A stretch of DNA of 64,000 bases from Bidens hawaiensis (taxonomy: Eukaryota > Streptophyta > Magnoliopsida > Asterales > Asteraceae): positions 2,612,501 through 2,676,500 of the forward strand of contig JAIQDT010000168.1 of NCBI GenBank assembly GCA_021521415.1, written 5' to 3'. Below the pieces are notes generated by a model that had not been told where the DNA came from, ran no database searches, and saw only the letters and a program-made list of their open reading frames with translations. Positions 22,741 through 34,056 of this stretch are shown piece after piece. How positions within the stretch are numbered: the stretch's first letter is position 1; every line of letters begins with the position of its first letter. A program made the position numbers and the translations under genes.

Positions 22741-24129
22741 TGGATGACCAAGAGGTGTTTACTAACTAGATTCCAAGATTGTTAGGTCGAGAAAACTACA
22801 TCAAGTGGAAAGTCCTATTTAAGGATGTTGTTTGCTAGAGTGACACTAAAATGTGGAACTCCATGAAGAATGATCCATATGTTCCAACTGATGGTGCAAA
22901 CAACAATCAAGCTATTGAGAGGCAAATGAGGAAAAAGGATGAAAAGGCATTTTCTATTTTAAAGTTGGGTCTTTCAAGGGAAATATTGACAAGTGTGAAT
23001 CATCATAGAACTGCAAAAGCCATGTATGATGCTCTGGTAGAGATGTTTGAAGTAAACACTGAGTTAAAGAATATCAAGAAAGATAGGCTGAAGCAACAAC
23101 TTGACAGGTTCAAGTTCAATGAAGGAGAAAGGTTGAAATCAGTGTTGCAGAGGTTTGTAGCAATAGTCAATGAAATCAGAACAACTAATCTTGCTATCAC
23201 TGATTTTGATCTAACCAAGAAATTGATGTCTTCCTTATCTGGCGAATGGTACATCGCTAGCAAGTTTATTAAAGGCAAGGCAAACTTTCCTTATTTCAAT
23301 CAAGATGATGTTATCTGTTTTCTACAAGCAACTGAGCATGATATGATTGAAAATCATATATGATAAAAGAAGAGAAACCAAGCTTTCAAGTTGCTAATGC
23401 TCTAATTGTCCCAATGGGAAACTTGTTAACCAAGAAACAACAAGTTCCCATCATTGAAGAACCAAGTGAATTCAATTCTGAAAATCAAGAGTGTTTTTGG
23501 AAAGCCAATCTGGATAGCAAAGATTTAATATCCAGATGATAGATGATGGTTATATATCTTCAATGGCAAGTGGATATGCTCCATACGTTCCAAGAAACAC
23601 AAATCAAGGGAATGAAGATAAGGCCTCGTTCTCAATGTTCACTGATCTTACAATGCCTTTGTAGGTAAAAAAATTGATTCATACAAGTGTGGTGCAAGAG
23701 GAATCAGAGCAGATTGATGCTGATGATTTGGAAGACATGGATCTTAAATGGCAGGCTGTATGTTAGCTGTGAGGAGCAAGAGACTATATAACAGAACTGG
23801 AAGGTCTACATTTTCTACACCAAATGAAAGAATATGATTTGATAAATCCAAGGAAATCTACTATAACTGTTAACAACCTGGTCATTTTGCCAGAGAATGC
23901 AACCAACCAAGACAGTTCCAAAACAACAACAACCTTCAAAGAAATCAGTTCCAGTCTAAGAATCAAGCTCAAAGTCAACAACAGAGACAATATTTTAACA
24001 ACTTTCAATAGCAAATTATTCCTCAACAACAACCTTTTCAGAGAAATCAGCAAATCCCTCCTCAAGCTCCTACCAATCAAAACAGAAATAATGCAACTCA
24101 GCCAAGAAACCAAGGGAATGTTTTTGTAG
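22741..24129 (+). pseudogene. Copia-2 gag, broken
   Basis: It begins MDDQEVFTN at 22741, with TAG codons near 22768 and 22836 before the 170-codon frame 22851-23363. That frame matches Copia-1 Gag well (RLKQQLDRFKFNEGERLKSV, RFVAIVNEIRTTN). More breaks follow near 23361 and 23520. The first knuckle (23859-23900) reads YYNC, stop, QPGHFAREC, so its first Cys has become Tyr and a stop lies inside. A Q/N-rich region follows to about 24129. More decayed than Copia-1 gag. Confidence 0.88.
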
Positions 24130-26030
24130 CTCAATAACCACAAGATGGTTTGTTTGATTGATGCAATCATGCTGAGGATATTGAAAAGACAAATGTTGCT
24201 TTAAAATCTCTCAAATCTCTCAAATTCTGAATTTCTTGATATAAATAATATTTTGATGAAAGAGATTGGTCAGCTAAAAGATGAATGTTTCAAGAAGCAG
24301 GGTATAATTAACGTCTATGAAATGAGTGAAATCACCTATGAAAATCAAATTAACGGTTTAGAAAAAAATTTTATAGACACTTATGAAACGCAATCAAGAT
24401 ACACCACATATATAGAAGGTTTGAAGAAGATGTACCTTGAAGAAAAGATAAAGAACACTCAACTTCAAGTTGAAGTTGATTTTCTAAAAAATCTTGTTTT
24501 AACTGGAAACATCTGTGGAAAACTGAAGAAGATTAAAGAAGAAGACAAGTATAATGTTGTTCCACCACCCTTTAATAATAATTATTCATTAAAATTGGAC
24601 AAGGAGAAAAGAGGATAATATCTTGAACAATTCAAGAAAATTTTTGAAAACAAAGAAGAATTTGTTGAGAATTATAAGACGGGATGAGGAAGAAGAATTT
24701 GTATTAAAAATTGTTGAAACAAAAGAGAATAAAGTTGAATAATTTGTTGAAGTTTAAGTTTCAGTGAAACATCAAGAGTACAACGTATCAAGTAAAGATA
24801 ACTCTAGTTTCTCAAGTGATCAATGCTTAATTTGTAGAAGTATAAAGAGTAAGGGCAAGAAAATAGTAAATTAAGAGAAGAAGATTGCAAGACTACCCAA
24901 AATTACTCCAAAAATAAGGAAACACCATGAGCATATGAGAAGAGAACACAAATCTTTTGATATTTGCGGTGGGTCTAAAGGTAAGAAAAATAATGACATT
25001 TTAACAAACCAAGGGTAATTCAAGAAATCAAGTATCAAACTCAACATGAAGAATGATGAGAATTTCAAAAGTGAAGATCACTTTCTGTCAATCTATCCAG
25101 TGTTCTCCAATCATGAATTATTTGATGAGGGAGATGTGGAAAGCATCTAAGATTATGCCAGAAGATAGATGAGACCAAGAAGTGAAAGGACTGAAAGTTC
25201 AATCCAATTGGAAAAGGTAAACTTTGTGAAGAGTTCAGTTGAAAAAGGAGATGAAAAGAATCAACAATTCTTGCCATTTTCAATCAACTTTGATGGCCAA
25301 ATTACTCATCAAAAGACCATTGGAATTGATCCCCCAACACCAAGTCAATGATTCAAAAGGGGAAACTCTAGTGAAAGTTTCAAAGGTCAAGTATGGTGCA
25401 AAATATGTGATGTTTATGGTCATCGCACTGATTTATGTATAAAAAGTTTCTCTCCTGAACCATTTCATGTTCCAAACTATACCAAGTTTGGACAAGATTT
25501 GCATTCTACAAGAAGAGATACATTGAGTACTTGAATAAGGGAAAGAGGAAAGTTGATGATGAAGAAAAGAATGTTGAAACACTTAAGAAGAAAGGAATTT
25601 TGATTAGAAAGAAATTCAACAGATGTCAATCTATTAAGTCACAAGATTCTGAAAAATCAGTTGATACCGAAACACCAATGGAAAATGAAAGAAAAAGTAA
25701 GTTGAAGAAGAAAATCTTCAAAAGAAATCAAGGGAAAGAACTTACTGGTAATGAAAAGTTTCTTATGAAACACGGTTAAGAACCACATGGGTTTTTGTGG
25801 AAGCTTATAGTTGAAGCTCCAATGCTAATCATTAAAAGGAAAACTGTAAATGAAGAATGCAAAATCATAATTCCCTACTCTGGAAACTCATGGAAACTCG
25901 TTATGAGACTGATGAGTTTTGTGTATTGTTTATGATGATCCAAAATCAATTGCAACTGCTGATGACTTGCAAGCTGAAATAGCTTGTGATTCATCACTTA
26001 ACTGATCACTTTCTTTTAAATCGCGCAGGA
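24130..26030 (+). pseudogene. Copia-2 gag-to-protease linker with second zinc knuckle
   Basis: Frame 24253-24618 is coiled-coil-like (KMYLEEKIKNTQLQVEVDFL) and ends in PPPFNNNYSLKLDKEKR, parallel to Copia-1. Around 24890 lies RKHHEHMRREHKSFDI in shifting frames. The knuckle CKICDVYGHRTDLC is at 25397-25438, with all four ligands kept. Then comes KFGQDLHSTRR, a basic region (25531-25779) ending GKELTGNEKFLMKHG, and after a stop, EPHGFLWKL. The order and motifs equal those in Copia-1. Confidence 0.75.
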
Positions 26031-26039
26031 ACAATCCAC

Positions 26040-27245
26040 ATAAGTGAGTGATGTATGGTAAATGGATAGTGGACGTTCCAGGCACATGACACGTGAAAAG
26101 AGATCATTGGTCAACTACGAAGAAAAGTTTGAAGGCCCAGTTGCTTTTGGTAGTTATGAAAATGGAGGGAAGATTGTGGGCAGAGGCATTCTCACTAATG
26201 GGAAGGTCTCTTTTGTTAATGTTTTTTCATGTTGAAGGTCTCCAATATAATATTTTGAGCATCTCACAAATGTGTGATAAAGGTTATAAATTTGGATTTG
26301 ATGAATCTCACTGTTTCATTTTGAAACATGAGTTTGCGATTCCACCTGACATGATAATGATGATGGCACCTAGGAATAGAAACTTATATGAATTAAGAAT
26401 GAAAGATGTCATTTCTAGAGGTGGAACATGTTTTGTCTCAAAAGCATCTGAAAATGAATCAAAACAATGGCATAGAAAGTTATGTCATGAGAATCTCATC
26501 AACATGAACAAACTTGTTAGAGGTCAACATGTTATTGGTTTACCAACAAGAGAGTTCAAGGTAGATGATAAATGCATTTCTTGTCAAAAAGGAAAGCAAC
26601 ATAAATCATCTCACAATACAAAACTCGTATATCAATTAAACAAATACTTGAAATGCTTCATATGGATCTTTTTGGTCCTGTGAGTGTTCCAAGTACTGGC
26701 CAAAAGAGGTATTGTTTGGTGATAATAGATGATTATTCAACATTCACATTGGTATACTTTCTAAATTCAAAAGATGGAGTTGCAGAAATAATCAAAGTTG
26801 TGTAACTAGGATTGAGAATCAGTTGGATGCAAGGGTTAAGGTTATGAGAAGTGACAATGGCTCTGAGTTCAAGAATGGGATCATGATTGAATTTTGTCAA
26901 GCTAAAGAAATTTTTCAACAATTCAGTGCCCCTAGCACTCCTGAAAAGAATGGTGTTGCAGAAAAAAGAAATAGAACTTTAATAGAGGATACAAGGACCA
27001 TGCTTGCAGATGCTTATTTTCCTGTAACATTCTTGGAAGAGACAACCAACACTGCATGTTATGTTTAGAATAGATTCCTTTTCAACAAAAGACAAAACAA
27101 CACTCCGAATGAAATTTTGTATAAAAGAAAAACTTACATCAAGTTTCTCAAGCCATTTGGATGCAAATATTCTATGTTAAACACTAAAGATTATTTGAAC
27201 AAGTTTCAATCAAAATCTTTGGACTGTTTCTTTGTTGGATATTCT
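26040..27245 (+). pseudogene. Copia-2 protease, GAG-pre-integrase and integrase, broken
   Basis: The protease segment near 26055 reads V-W-stop-MDSGRSRHMT; DSG is kept, but a stop stands where Copia-1 has Tyr and the following Cys is Arg. The frame 26093-26683 carries GLQYNILSISQMCDKGYKFG, HRKLCHENLINMNKL and CISCQKGKQHKSSH. The integrase core has its three acidic residues: LVIIDDYSTFTLVYFL, VMRSDNGSEF, PEKNGVAEKRNRT. It ends at SLDCFFVGYSSHSK (27245), where the sequence folds back on itself. The Copia-1 equivalent continues for about 160 residues more, so that part is deleted here. Confidence 0.88.
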
Positions 27246-27326
27246 TCACACTCAAAGATTTTGATTGAAACTTGTTTAAATAATCTTTAGTGTTTAACAG
27301 AGAACATTTGCATCCAAATGGCTTGA
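27148..27326. repeat. Fold-back inverted duplication in Copia-2 integrase
   Basis: Arms 27148-27221 and 27253-27326 (74 bp each, a few mismatches) are reverse complements around a 31-bp loop. The left arm encodes the integrase segment FLKPFGCKYSMLN to FQSKS; the right arm is its inverted copy. It lies exactly where the Copia-1-like sequence stops, so it marks a rearrangement breakpoint. Confidence 0.93.
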
Positions 27327-27820
27327 TTCAAATTTAACTTCTACTCAAATCATTCAAACTTCTTCCGTCCATAGAAATCATCTTGCTGAAAACATCATTG
27401 GTGACCTGCATGAAAGAGTGACCAGAAGTACTTCTAAAACTGCAAACATTTGTTTATATTCCTGCTTTCTATCTCAAACAGTACCCAAGAGCATTGTTTA
27501 AGCTATAAAGGACTACAGTTGGGGTAGAAGAATTGCAGGAAGAGTTAGCTCTTTCAGAAACCTACAAGTCTGGGAACTATTTGACAAGCCAAGAGGAAAG
27601 TGTGCAATTGGCCCCAAGTGGGTTTTCAGAAACAAGAAGAATGAAAGAGGAATAGTAATGAAAAATAAGGAAAGATTAGTTGCACTTGGATGTCTACAAG
27701 AAGAAGGGGTGACTTTGAAGAAGTATTTGCACCTGTAGCTAGGTTAGAAGCAATAAGAATCTTCTTGGCCTATGTTGCATCTAAGAATATAAGAGTGTTT
27801 CAGTTAAATGTTAAATCTGC
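27327..27820 (+). pseudogene. Copia-2 reverse transcriptase, first part
   Basis: Readable segments: ICLYSCFLSQTVPKSIV, then [70 protein letters not shown]. These are the N-terminal fingers of copia RT. Stops and frame changes occur near 27500 and 27700. The segment is cut at 27820 by a solo LTR and resumes at 29825. Confidence 0.85.
27816..27820. repeat. Target duplication of solo LTR 1, left
   Basis: TCTGC; the other copy is 29825-29829. Confidence 0.88.
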
Positions 27821-27934
27821 TGTAACATAATGGAAATTTCGAGTTAAAAATATCAAATTTCCAAAGTATAGGGACCAAAATTTGTCAAAATCCAAACCTA
27901 AGAGTTTAATTTGAAAACTCTTTTTTCCTGACCC

Positions 27935-28194
27935 ATCGCGATACGCGATGGATCAGAAGAGAGACCCATCGCGTATCGCAATGGGTTGTCTGACAGCGAG
28001 ACGCATGTCCTTCCACGTAGCCACACGTGGCACACCGTTCGCCACGTGGCCACACATGGCACGTCGTATGCCACGTGTCAACATGTGACACACCGTATGC
28101 CATGTGGCAACACGTGGCAGAACTATATGGTGACTGGCGAGGGCTACTTCGCGATACGCGTTAGGTGCCCAGGAGACCATCGCGTATCGCGAAG
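27935..28194. promoter_or_regulatory. Palindromic CGCGATACGCG boxes upstream of LTR promoter
   Basis: Four units, ATCGCGATACGCGAT (27935-27949), ATCGCGTATCGCAAT (27968-27982), TTCGCGATACGCG (28148-28160) and ATCGCGTATCGCGAAG (28179-28194), alternate in orientation and form two inverted pairs around the 29-bp repeat. They stop about 17 bp before the TATA box. Protein binding is inferred. Confidence 0.7.
28013..28120 (+). repeat. 29-bp tandem repeat with G-box cores (3.7 copies)
   Basis: Units start at 28013, 28042, 28071 and 28100. Each holds CCACGTNG, and most hold a second CACGTGGC or CATGTGAC word. CACGTG is the G-box bound by plant bZIP and bHLH factors. The period is not a multiple of three, so the overlapping open frames on both strands are by-products. 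Confidence 0.9.
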
Positions 28195-28210
28195 GGTCTC
28201 CAGATTTGCC

Positions 28211-28218
28211 TATAAATA
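28211..28218 (+). promoter_or_regulatory. TATA box of solo LTR 1
   Basis: TATAAATA after CCAGATTTGCC, 390 bp into the LTR. A canonical plant TATA box, with transcription expected about 30 bp downstream. Confidence 0.65.
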
Positions 28219-28716
28219 GAAGGCTACGGGTTCATGTCCAACTCACACCAAAATCAGCTCTCTCACTTCTCTCTAACATCTCTCTAAGTTATACAAACCA
28301 TATCCTCGATCCGTTTCGATGTCCGTGCCATAACTCCTTGATTTCCGTGTTCGTTTCCTCAAAGTTTGTGCCACTCTCCACTAACATACCGACCAACAAG
28401 GTGTTTGTATATCTCGACATCAAGATGGTGATTAATCTCTAATGGCATACCAATAAGTGGTGAAGGATTGGTGTTTATTGATTTGCGTGCCAAGGAAGGA
28501 ACAACGAAAGGAAGGGTTGATCGAGAAGAAAAGAAGGTGAAGCGGCGCTGGAGTGCTGCTCGAATAGTTAGGGTTTTCATAAGCCAACAAAGGTAGGCGT
28601 AACGCTAATGAAAATAATAAAATATTATAAAGGCTTAAACCTTAAGTCGAGGTTATACTCGATACCTTTATAAAATAAAACATAACAAAGAAAGGAACAA
28701 AAAATAAGATTATGAA

Positions 28717-28722
28717 TATTGG

Positions 28723-28764
<42 letters not shown>
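28717..28764 (+). repeat. (TA)n(TG)n microsatellite
   Basis: About 8 TA units followed by about 14 TG units inside solo LTR 1. Confidence 0.92.
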
Positions 28765-28766
<2 letters not shown>

Positions 28767-29824
28767 TATACATATTCTTTGTTATGAAAATATTATTTAA
28801 GTAATAATAACTATTCTTAAATAATAAAGAAAAGAAAAGAATATGTTTCTTAGATAAGAAGAAACGTAGGGTTTTATAAATAAACTTACGGTTTATAAAT
28901 TACTTTTTAACCAAAGGTTTTAAAGTAAAAGTTATTTTAAACTAAATGTTCATCGAGGTAAAGTTTATAAAATAAGACTAAAGGTCTTAAGCCGGATTGT
29001 ATATCTGACTAACAATTGGTTATACTCGTACTTTAGGTGCGAGATAGCAATGGGAAAGACCCTTTGATGGTGTTTGAAGGCGATCCAAATCAAAAGGTGA
29101 ATACGCCCCCAACTTTTACAAACTTGTTTTCAAACGAGTCAAACGTGTTATATGAAAAACTATACATGAGACTAAGTGTCTCTAAAACATTTATAAACAA
29201 GGGTATTAATACTGGCCTCAGGCTATCGTGTAGGTTTTTCTGGATCCTTTCATATGTGGTGGGCACATCACACCTGGTCACAATTACGCTCGCCTGCGGG
29301 GAGTATGACTTTGTGTATACGTATAGGCACTCAACTAGTCGAACGTTGAGGTGTTTGCTGGGGGAACCGAGTATAGAGACTTGAGTTTATGAATTGTATT
29401 GTTTTAACTTGATTACTACTAAGCCACATTGGGCCGGGACCTACGTAGTCCCGAGGGGTGATTAAGTAAAGAAAATATTTTTAGCATCAGCATATTCACC
29501 AGAATTCGTTGCTGACGTATTTTCTTACATTTTGTAGGTGAACAAGGATGGCACTTGGAGTGGCGAAGTGCTATAGATATCCGATGGCTCGGATCTTTTG
29601 TTTATAACTTAATATAATGTTAATGGTGGTTTTGTAAAACTTAAACAAGTAATTCTTAAACATTAAACGGAAAACTTTTATATCCCGTCTTTTTGTAATA
29701 TAAATATTACACTTTAAATCCACATGTTTATAAGACTTCCGCTAATTAACCATAACTCTGATTATTTACAAATGTGGTACCAACATATGAGTCACACGCC
29801 TAGGCCATGGTCTGGGGTGTGACA

Positions 29825-29829
29825 TCTGC
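29825..29829. repeat. Target duplication of solo LTR 1, right
   Basis: TCTGC; the RT frame resumes across it as [14 protein letters not shown]. Confidence 0.88.
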
Positions 29830-30052
29830 TTTCTTAAATGGAAAGATAGAAGAGGAGGTGTATGTCCCTGAACCTCCATGTTTTGAGGATCCTGATTATT
29901 CAAATAGAGTATATAAGCTTAAAAAGGTTCTATATGGATTACATCAAGCTCCAAGAGCTTGGTATGATGAGTTGCCTAATCATTTTCTTGCTAATGGTTT
30001 TAAAAGGGGAGCCATTGACAAGACCCCCTTCTATAAGAAAAGAGGAAGACTT
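29825..30052 (+). pseudogene. Copia-2 reverse transcriptase, middle part
   Basis: It reads [49 protein letters not shown] and ends in FYKKRGR at the next insertion. These are copia RT palm blocks lying just before the YVDD box, which appears 27.7 kb further on at 57776. Confidence 0.92.
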
Positions 30053-30557
30053 TGTAAGGTCCCGGTCCCTGTGCCCTACTTTGACGTTGGATTTACTCAT
30101 AAACACAGTAATAAATATCAGAATGAATTAAAACTTTTGCGGAATAATATTAACAACCTACCATTCATTACATAAGTCTCAGTTTAAAATAATATAAAAC
30201 ATGTCTTTTTAGATCAAACATTAACAACTGAGTCTTCAGATGCCAGCTTCTTTATTCATCTGCCATGTGTCCCCCTTTAGGCCAGCTATCTCATCCTACT
30301 TACCAGCGTGCATAATAAAAGTCAGCTGCTGAGTGAGTTCTAGTTAATCAGGAAACATACAATACATTCACATACTTACATATATACGTATCTGAAGGTA
30401 CATATTACATATTAGAATGTTACCTTTCTTTCAATCGTACATATATACTTTCTTTCTTTCTTTCATACTTTCATACATTAATTCATACATTCTTTAATAC
30501 CATCATACTTTTATACTTTCATAATACATACATAACTATTTTTACCATTTTAGATAT

Positions 30558-30722
30558 TTGTAGGGTCTGGTCTCTTTTTTCTCTATCTCAGATATTATCA
30601 GGGTTTGGTCCCTTTCTTCTCTATCTCAGATATTATTAGGGTATGGTCCCTTTCTTCTCTATCTCATATATTATTAGGGTCTGGTCCCTTCTATCTTATA
30701 TATTATTAGGGTCTAGTCCCTT
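30558..30722 (+). repeat. Imperfect tandem repeat of about 39 bp in solo LTR 2
   Basis: Four to five copies of AGGGTCTGGTCCCTTTCTTC followed by TCTATCTCAGATATTATT, with small indels in the last copies. Confidence 0.85.
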
Positions 30723-30929
30723 ATTTCCATACAACCATACATACGTTTCTTTACACGCACATTCTAATATATACATTTATACATATTCTTAATCATTCAT
30801 ATATCATTCATGCATCTTATGTAAAACTCACCTTTCCTGGAAATCGTGCAATATCCGAAGATATTTCACATACCGACAAGCATTCATTCATAACCTCAAT
30901 CATTATCACATCAATCATATAAGTCATAC

Positions 30930-32589
30930 TGATATAATGCTAAATATTTATGTTTCCTGTGTATATTTTAATTAGTATTTTAATTGTTTATGTTCGTTTT
31001 AGCCAAGATTTGTATACTACTAAAATTTTTATGTGTCGTAGGGTTCGGGAGTTGATCGTGATTAAAAAGGGCGAAAAACGAGCCGAAACCGAGATCTGGA
31101 ACGTGTCAGGAAGGGTCTGAACAAGGAACCGGTCAGACCGGGCCGGTCTAACCAGCCCCCTTGGAAAAGAACGCCGCGCCGCGCCGCGCGGAGGGGTGCT
31201 TATAACCCATAGCTGGGTGGATTTTATTTCGTTTTTGCGAGTTGGGCCTTGTTTTGGGTATTTAAACACCTTTAACTTAAAGCTAAACATAACCTGAAAG
31301 CCACCAGCCGATTTCGAGAGTTAGTGGAGCTATCTTACGAGTCTTGTGGTGATTTTGAAGGCAATAGAACATCCGGTGAAGAGCTAGACGTTTAAGATCG
31401 AAGAATACGGGTTTTATCTCCTTTAATCTTTCGTTCTTTATTATTTCACCATGTTTTCATTATTATTCGTTTTGTTTGATTTAGACTTTAAGATGCTAGG
31501 CTAAATTCCATAAACTACCTAGGTCGTGATGAACCTTAGTTCAGTTTGATTTTATTTGGATTTCGTTTCGTTATGGATTTTATTTTCTAAGTAAATTGCT
31601 AAGTTTGATTTGATTGATGCGTTTGATTGCTTGGTTTTTTTTACTTGAATTTATTGTTTCACATTGCCCTTGTTGATTGTTTCATAGGATAGGGTTTTGT
31701 TAGGTCATTTACTGTGTGTTCTTGACTAGTTTTTTATTGAATTCGAATAAGATCATAGAAACAATAAAATCAATTAAACAAATAAAAGTGAGCTGCTAGT
31801 CTAAAAAGCTGTAAGGTGATAAGCTATTAATAGAACTTTGTTTGTCAGGATTGCTAGATTTAGTTCTTCGTAAGGAGTCCGTCTAGATTTGATTGTCAGC
31901 TTAGTCTATTAAGTTAATTGAGTCTGCTTGGCTATCTTTGAATTCCGCGCTGTAAGGTAGGTTTTCGTCATAAAAGATACTTAGACATAAGCGATTAAAT
32001 AACCGTAAGGAAGTTTAATATAAAACTGGTGAGTCTTAAAACTTGTTAGAAATCCATAGGCGTCTTCTTGAAGTTCAAGGGTCCTCTTCGGGTTTTCTGT
32101 CATGGGTCTATTGTACGATCCCAGTTCCATAACTTGAGTTTTCCTTTTAATTAGTAACCGTAACTTTGGGGAGTCTAGCCTAGGTAGTTATCTTCATCAT
32201 CTGAATTAATCAAACTTTCTAAATTGTTTATTAGTTTAAAGTAATTGAGTTTAAGTGTAATTAATTAATTAATTAGTTTAAAGTAATGATTATGTTTTAT
32301 TATTATTTTATTAATTAGGGTTTGTTTTAATTAGTTTTAATAATTAGTTTAAATTCCCCCTCAAATTTTATTAATAAATAGTCGTGTCTTGTAGTTGAGT
32401 CTAATTTGCTAGTTTCATAATTTAAAGAGTCTCGTGGGTTCGATATCCGGACTTACTTAGTTGTACTAGAGTCGACTGGTACACTTGCCGGTTAATAGTT
32501 TAAGTTAAGTTTAAGGGTCTAGAGTTTTACTTAGTGTCTAGATTAGTATAATTTTAGTTAATAATTATTTGACTACTTCAAGCACATCA
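30930..32589 (+). repeat. Athila 5' LTR (1660 bp)
   Basis: TGATATAATGCTAAAT at the start and TTCAAGCACATCA at the end, matching the 3' LTR closely. It lacks the left arm of the GC-rich palindrome found in the 3' LTR. Confidence 0.95.
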
Positions 32590-32610
32590 AGTTTTTGAAG
32601 CCGTTGCCGT
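32590..32610 (+). other. Probable Athila primer-binding site (weak)
   Basis: GCCGTTGCCG directly after the LTR matches part of the tRNA-Asp type site usual in this lineage (TGGCGCCGTTGCC), but the first bases differ. Confidence 0.45.
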
Positions 32611-32763
32611 TATTTGCTTTATTTGGACCTAATTGCTACATATGTGCTATTTGTTTTTTTTCGTTTAAGTCGTAGGAGTCTAAGTTAATTTTAGTTTATT
32701 TTCGTTTTTAGTTTTAAATTTTATTTTTAGTCTACTTACTTGGTCTATTGCGTTTTCAGGTTT

Positions 32764-34056
32764 ATGCCACATCTTCGTTCGCAAGGACCACCGCTGGTAT
32801 AACTGGATTTTTTTCCGTTCAAGACCGAGACCAGCTCGTCAGCAGAGAAACCACCATCAGAAGCTACTTCTTCACCAAAATCATCACCGAACAGTTCACC
32901 ACACCACCAGAAAGTCTGAGAATTCAACCAGACGTTCAAATGGCTGACGACAGGACAATTGATGCTCAAGCCTTCGATGGCTTAACCGGAAAACAGTCAT
33001 GCATAGTCGTTCCCGCGATCGACAACCCCGACTCGTGGAAAAATCCGTCATACGTCATGAACAACATCGTTCAAACTAATCAATTTCATGGGAACGAGGA
33101 CGAGGATGCACCGGCTCACATTAACCGACTTTACCGCATTTTGAAAACTTTTAATTTGCAAGGTGCTACTGAAGACGCTATTTTCTTACACCTTTTTCCT
33201 TTTTCATATGCTCATCCTTTTTCCTTTTTCACTTGCAGGTAAAGCAGCTCTTTGGTTCGACACTCAGCCGCCTGGCACGTTCACCACTTTGGAAGCACTG
33301 CGTTCTGCATTCATCAAGAGATACTTTCCACCGGCTAAAGCGGCTATTCTTCGTGATCAGATTCACTCGTTTCACATGGAGCCAGATGAACAATATTGCC
33401 ATGCTTGGGAGCGTTTTCATAGTTTGCTTGCCAGTTGTTCATTGAATGGTCTTACACCATGGGCTCTCGTGGAAAAGTTTTACAACGGGCTGACATACGA
33501 AACCCAAGTTCGTTTTGACACTACTGCTGGAGGTAACTTAATGGCAAGGAAAAATATTGCCGAATGCAACGAGATGTTTGAAAGCTTCGCTCAATCAGAC
33601 CTCGCCAAAGGGCCACGACACCGCAATTCCACTCCCGTTAGCAGTACATCCTCATCTTCACGAGGTGTACACCAGGTTAATCTGGATATTATTGTGGCCG
33701 CTGCTTTGGAATCATTAACCCGAGAGGTGAAGGAACTTAAGAAGAAGGTGGAAAAGTGTGAGTTCTGTAGAGGTGGACATGGCACTTTGGAGTGCCCGGT
33801 GATGAATCAGCAAGTTGATTATGTTGGTGGTCAGAATAGGTTTCCTAACAACAACTTCAACAACAATCAGAATTGGAACACCTATAAGAACCCAAATCAG
33901 AATAACTCCAACTGGCGTCTGTCAGGCGCACCACCCCGCTATCAAAATTCTTACAATCAAGGACAAGGTCAGTACAATAATAATAATAACAATGGTACTA
34001 ATGTTCCAAATAATATGCAGGATTCTAATGAGAGCATGGACGTCTATAGGAGATGA
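32764..34056 (+). pseudogene. Athila gag
   Basis: The likely start is ATG 32764 (MPHLRSQGPP), with a stop and frame change soon after. The main frame carries NNIVQTNQFHGNEDEDAPAH and the capsid block LFPFS...AGKAALWFDTQPPGTF, ALRSAFIKRYFPPAKAAILR, CHAWERFHSLLASC. A C-terminal knuckle CEFCRGGHGTLEC and an N/Q-rich tail end the protein near 34056. A 25-bp insertion at 33207-33231, which repeats CCTTTTTCCTTTTTCA, breaks the frame inside the LFPFS block. Gag would assemble particles around element RNA. Confidence 0.88.

Larger units (their letters stand above)
27821..29824 (+). mobile_element. Solo LTR 1 (2004 bp, gypsy type)
   Basis: It starts TGTAACATAATGG, ends GGGGTGTGACA, and is flanked by the 5-bp duplication TCTGC (27816-27820 and 29825-29829). 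No primer site, polypurine tract or coding is inside, so it is a single LTR left after recombination. It contains palindromic ATCGCGTATCGCGA boxes, a 29-bp tandem repeat with CACGTG cores, a TATA box (28211-28218) and a TA/TG microsatellite. The TATA box and LTR end motif suggest plus orientation. Confidence 0.9.

Noticed and set aside
27906..28219. Overlapping open frames on both strands in solo LTR 1
   Set aside because: They arise from a stop-poor 29-bp tandem repeat; they lie around a promoter and show no domain.
33163..33240. N-terminal hydrophobic stretch as a signal peptide of Athila gag
   Set aside because: It is created by the 25-bp pyrimidine insertion and a frame change, not by a real start.
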